Below are positions 6,656 through 8,314 of a stretch of DNA of 8,314 bases, one piece after another (positions within the stretch are counted from its first letter, which is position 1; each line of letters begins with the position of its first letter). The stretch is from Thermoplasmata archaeon (lineage in GTDB: Archaea > Thermoplasmatota > Thermoplasmata > UBA10834). The notes beneath the pieces were generated by a model. The model was not told the origin of the DNA. It did not search any database and worked only from the letters and a program-made list of their open reading frames with translations. A program made the translations under genes and the position numbers. The stretch covers positions 1-8,314 of the forward strand of contig JALOTO010000062.1 in the NCBI GenBank assembly GCA_025457845.1, given 5' to 3'.

Positions 6656-8314
6656 TCACTGGGAGGGCGGCGGCGGGGGCTCCATGGTCTGCGGGACCGC
6701 GTACCCCTGGGCCGGGACATACTGCTGAGGCTGCTGGCCGCCCCTGCGCCTCTTGAGCATCAGGAAGAGCAGCAGCCCTATCGCCACCGCGGCCGCCAGG
6801 CCGCCAGCGAGGGCCCACACCCAGATGCCTATGCCGGCCTTGCCCTCGACCACGATGGTCTGTATGACCTCCTCGTTGCCCGCGGCGTCGACGGAGTAGA
6901 ACTCCACCGTGTGGTTGCCCGAACCGGTCACCTCGAACGGCTCGCTGTAGGTCTGCCAGTCACCGCCGTCGATGCGGTACATCGTGACTGAGACGCCGCT
7001 CCCGCTGTCGGTCGCGGTCAGGGTGACGGTGTACCCGTCCACCGAGGAGACCGTCACCGGCGCGCTCACGTCGACCATGAACCCCAGGGTCTGCGTCTCG
7101 CCCTCCAGGCCCGAGATGTCCACGGCGTAGAACTCCAGCACGTGGGCACCGTCCGTGCCGACCGTGAGGGTCATGCCGTCGAGCGCCTCCCAGTCGTCGC
7201 CGTCCAGGCTGTACATGATGTGCGAGAGGCCGGAGGTGTCGTCGTCCGCCTCGAAGGTCACCGTCGCCGCGCTGACGAACCAGGCGCTGTCGCCGAGCGT
7301 GCCGTTGGCCACCGCATCCGCGGTCGGGGCCTCGGTGTCGATCATTATATCCAGTGTCCTGACGGGCTCGTCGTTCCCGCCGAGGTCGTCGGAGTAGAAC
7401 AGCACCGTGTGGATCCCGTCGTCCGAGACCGTGAAGGGCTCGGTGTACTCGACCCAGCCCGCGCCGTCGAGGTCGTAGTAGGTCGCGTTCACGCCGCCGG
7501 TCCCTCCGGTCGCGCTCAGCTCCACCTCGACGTCCGACCAGAACCAGCCGAGCAGGCCCTCGTCGCCCGAGAGAGTCGCGGTTGTCAGGGGCGGCTCCTC
7601 CGAGAGCACCAGGTCGCCGTACGCCTCGAGTCCGGGCGCCGCCGTCCAGTAGAACTCAGGCCAGGTGCTGTAGTCCCACTCCTCCTCGTCCAGCACTCCC
7701 GGGACGCTGTCGCTCACGCCGGCGAAGCCTATGGTGTCACCGGACGAGATCCCGAGCAGGGCCAGGGGTATGCAGAACTCGTAGAACCTGTGCGCCGCGG
7801 TCAGGCCAGGCGTAGCTCCGAAGCCCGCCATGCCCGCGAGGCCCTCGTGGTCCGTCAGCTCGGTGTCGAACGGCGAGCAGTCGTAGTCCCATCCAGACCC
7901 GTCGTAGACCCAGTGCGAGGTGTACGTGCCTGCGGTGGACGCCTCGAGGACGAACTGGTCCTCGCCGCCGACCGTCTCGACACCGTCGTTGAGCGTGTCG
8001 AACGCGACGGCGGCCGAATCGCCGTCGGTGGCGGTGAGGTCACCGACCGCGTCGATGAGCACGAACAGGTGAGTCCCGTTGTTGAGGACGTACATGCTGG
8101 CCTCCAGCCAGTTGACCGGGTCGGCATCTATGAAGGAATACTCCTCCGCCCCGAACCACTCGTCAGGGCCGACGGTGCCGTCGATGACTGGGGAAGCGTA
8201 CGCCCATTCCGCCTCGATGGTCGGGACATCGGGGTCGAAGTCCAGCTGGTCGTAGGTCAGGTCGAGGTAGTAGGTCTCCTCGTCCATCGTGTTCTCGTAG
8301 TAGTCCATCAGCTC
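6656..8314 (-). CDS. Surface protein, CBM9-like and OmpL47/Ig-like domains, C-terminal membrane anchor (5'-truncated by window)
   Basis: The frame is open to the right edge and no signal peptide is seen, so the N-terminus lies outside; 552 codons are visible. Numbering from the first visible Met (8306-8308): a CBM9/DOMON-like sugar-binding-type domain lies at about 40-235 (PVIDGTVGPDEW, then a WLEASMYV strand, IPLALLG, and closing GDLVL). Three OmpL47-type Ig repeats follow at 240-323, 324-413 and 414-488, each with a Y-x-x-D-G-x-x-W core and an H-x-V-x-F-Y-x-x-D strand. A membrane helix (494-517), an RRR anchor and a 30-residue Pro/Gln-rich cytoplasmic tail ending PPPPPSQ complete it. C144 and C179 could form a disulfide in the CBM9-like domain. 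Four N-x-S/T sequons all lie outside. The protein has the same topology as its convergent neighbour. The missing N-terminal part could carry an enzyme domain such as a peptidase; this cannot be told here. Confidence 0.85.
   Translation of the reverse strand, partial: ELMDYYENTMDEETYYLDLTYDQLDFDPDVPTIEAEWAYASPVIDGTVGPDEWFGAEEYSFIDADPVNWLEASMYVLNNGTHLFVLIDAVGDLTATDGDSAAVAFDTLNDGVETVGGEDQFVLEASTAGTYTSHWVYDGSGWDYDCSPFDTELTDHEGLAGMAGFGATPGLTAAHRFYEFCIPLALLGISSGDTIGFAGVSDSVPGVLDEEEWDYSTWPEFYWTAAPGLEAYGDLVLSEEPPLTTATLSGDEGLLGWFWSDVEVELSATGGTGGVNATYYDLDGAGWVEYTEPFTVSDDGIHTVLFYSDDLGGNDEPVRTLDIMIDTEAPTADAVANGTLGDSAWFVSAATVTFEADDDTSGLSHIMYSLDGDDWEALDGMTLTVGTDGAHVLEFYAVDISGLEGETQTLGFMVDVSAPVTVSSVDGYTVTLTATDSGSGVSVTMYRIDGGDWQTYSEPFEVTGSGNHTVEFYSVDAAGNEEVIQTIVVEGKAGIGIWVWALAGGLAAAVAIGLLLFLMLKRRRGGQQPQQYVPAQGYAVPQTMEPPPPPSQ
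6845..7591 (-). repeat. Three OmpL47/Ig-like repeats
   Basis: These are protein-level tandem repeats of about 75-90 residues. All carry a strand like TYYDLDG, MYSLDGDDW or MYRIDGGDW, then a threonine-rich strand, then an H-T-V-x-F-Y-type strand and a V/I-D or V-E exit. The third is shorter at its start. They probably form a stalk between the CBM9-like head and the membrane helix. Confidence 0.7.

Noticed and set aside
5170..6720. Long antisense open frame (516 codons) opposite the giant surface gene
   Set aside because: Its product is dominated by Arg, Asp, Val, Leu and His with no domain pattern. It is the expected mirror of a GC-rich gene with strong codon bias, and the plus strand carries clear domains.

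Overview
The window looks like a high-GC archaeal chromosome segment. The signs are a clear TATA box (TATAAATA at 1505-1512) with a Shine-Dalgarno-bearing leader, strong use of AGG for arginine, secreted proteins dense in N-x-S/T sequons, and a cytoplasmic module of a type I associate with Euryarchaeota and Thermoplasmatota. A Thermoplasmatota-like host is my inference; no rRNA or other marker gene is present to prove it.

Layout: (1) 1-171 is the left edge, with no secure gene. It holds short palindromes and a possible minus-strand promoter (about 112-120) that may drive a gene running off the left end. (2) 172-675 (-) is a complete rubrerythrin, a peroxide-reducing diiron/rubredoxin protein. 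(3) 676-844 is a divergent promoter region. (4) 845-1399 (+) is a small multi-pass membrane protein of the YdjM/DUF457 metal-dependent hydrolase type. (5) 1400-1566 is an intergenic region with a 14-bp perfect palindrome and the promoter of the next gene. (6) 1567-6600 (+) is a 1677-residue surface protein. It has a signal peptide, a DNRLRE-type carbohydrate-binding-like domain, a concanavalin-A-like domain, several Ig-like domains, six cadherin-like repeats, one membrane helix and a folded cytoplasmic domain with a longin/roadblock-like pattern. (7) 6601-6655 is a convergent spacer with a strong GC hairpin followed by TTTT. (8) 6656-8314 (-) is the C-terminal part of a second single-pass surface protein. 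It has a CBM9-like domain, three OmpL47/Ig-like repeats, a membrane helix and a Pro/Gln-rich tail, and it is cut by the right edge.

How they fit: the two large genes converge and encode cell-surface proteins of the same topology (ectodomain out, C-terminal anchor), with glycan-binding-type and Ig-like modules. They probably belong to the cell envelope or an adhesion function. The rubrerythrin and the YdjM-like gene are transcribed apart from each other and look like ordinary housekeeping or stress genes. The most interesting element is the cytoplasmic module on the giant surface protein, which could link external binding to something inside the cell. No mobile element, CRISPR array or RNA gene was seen.
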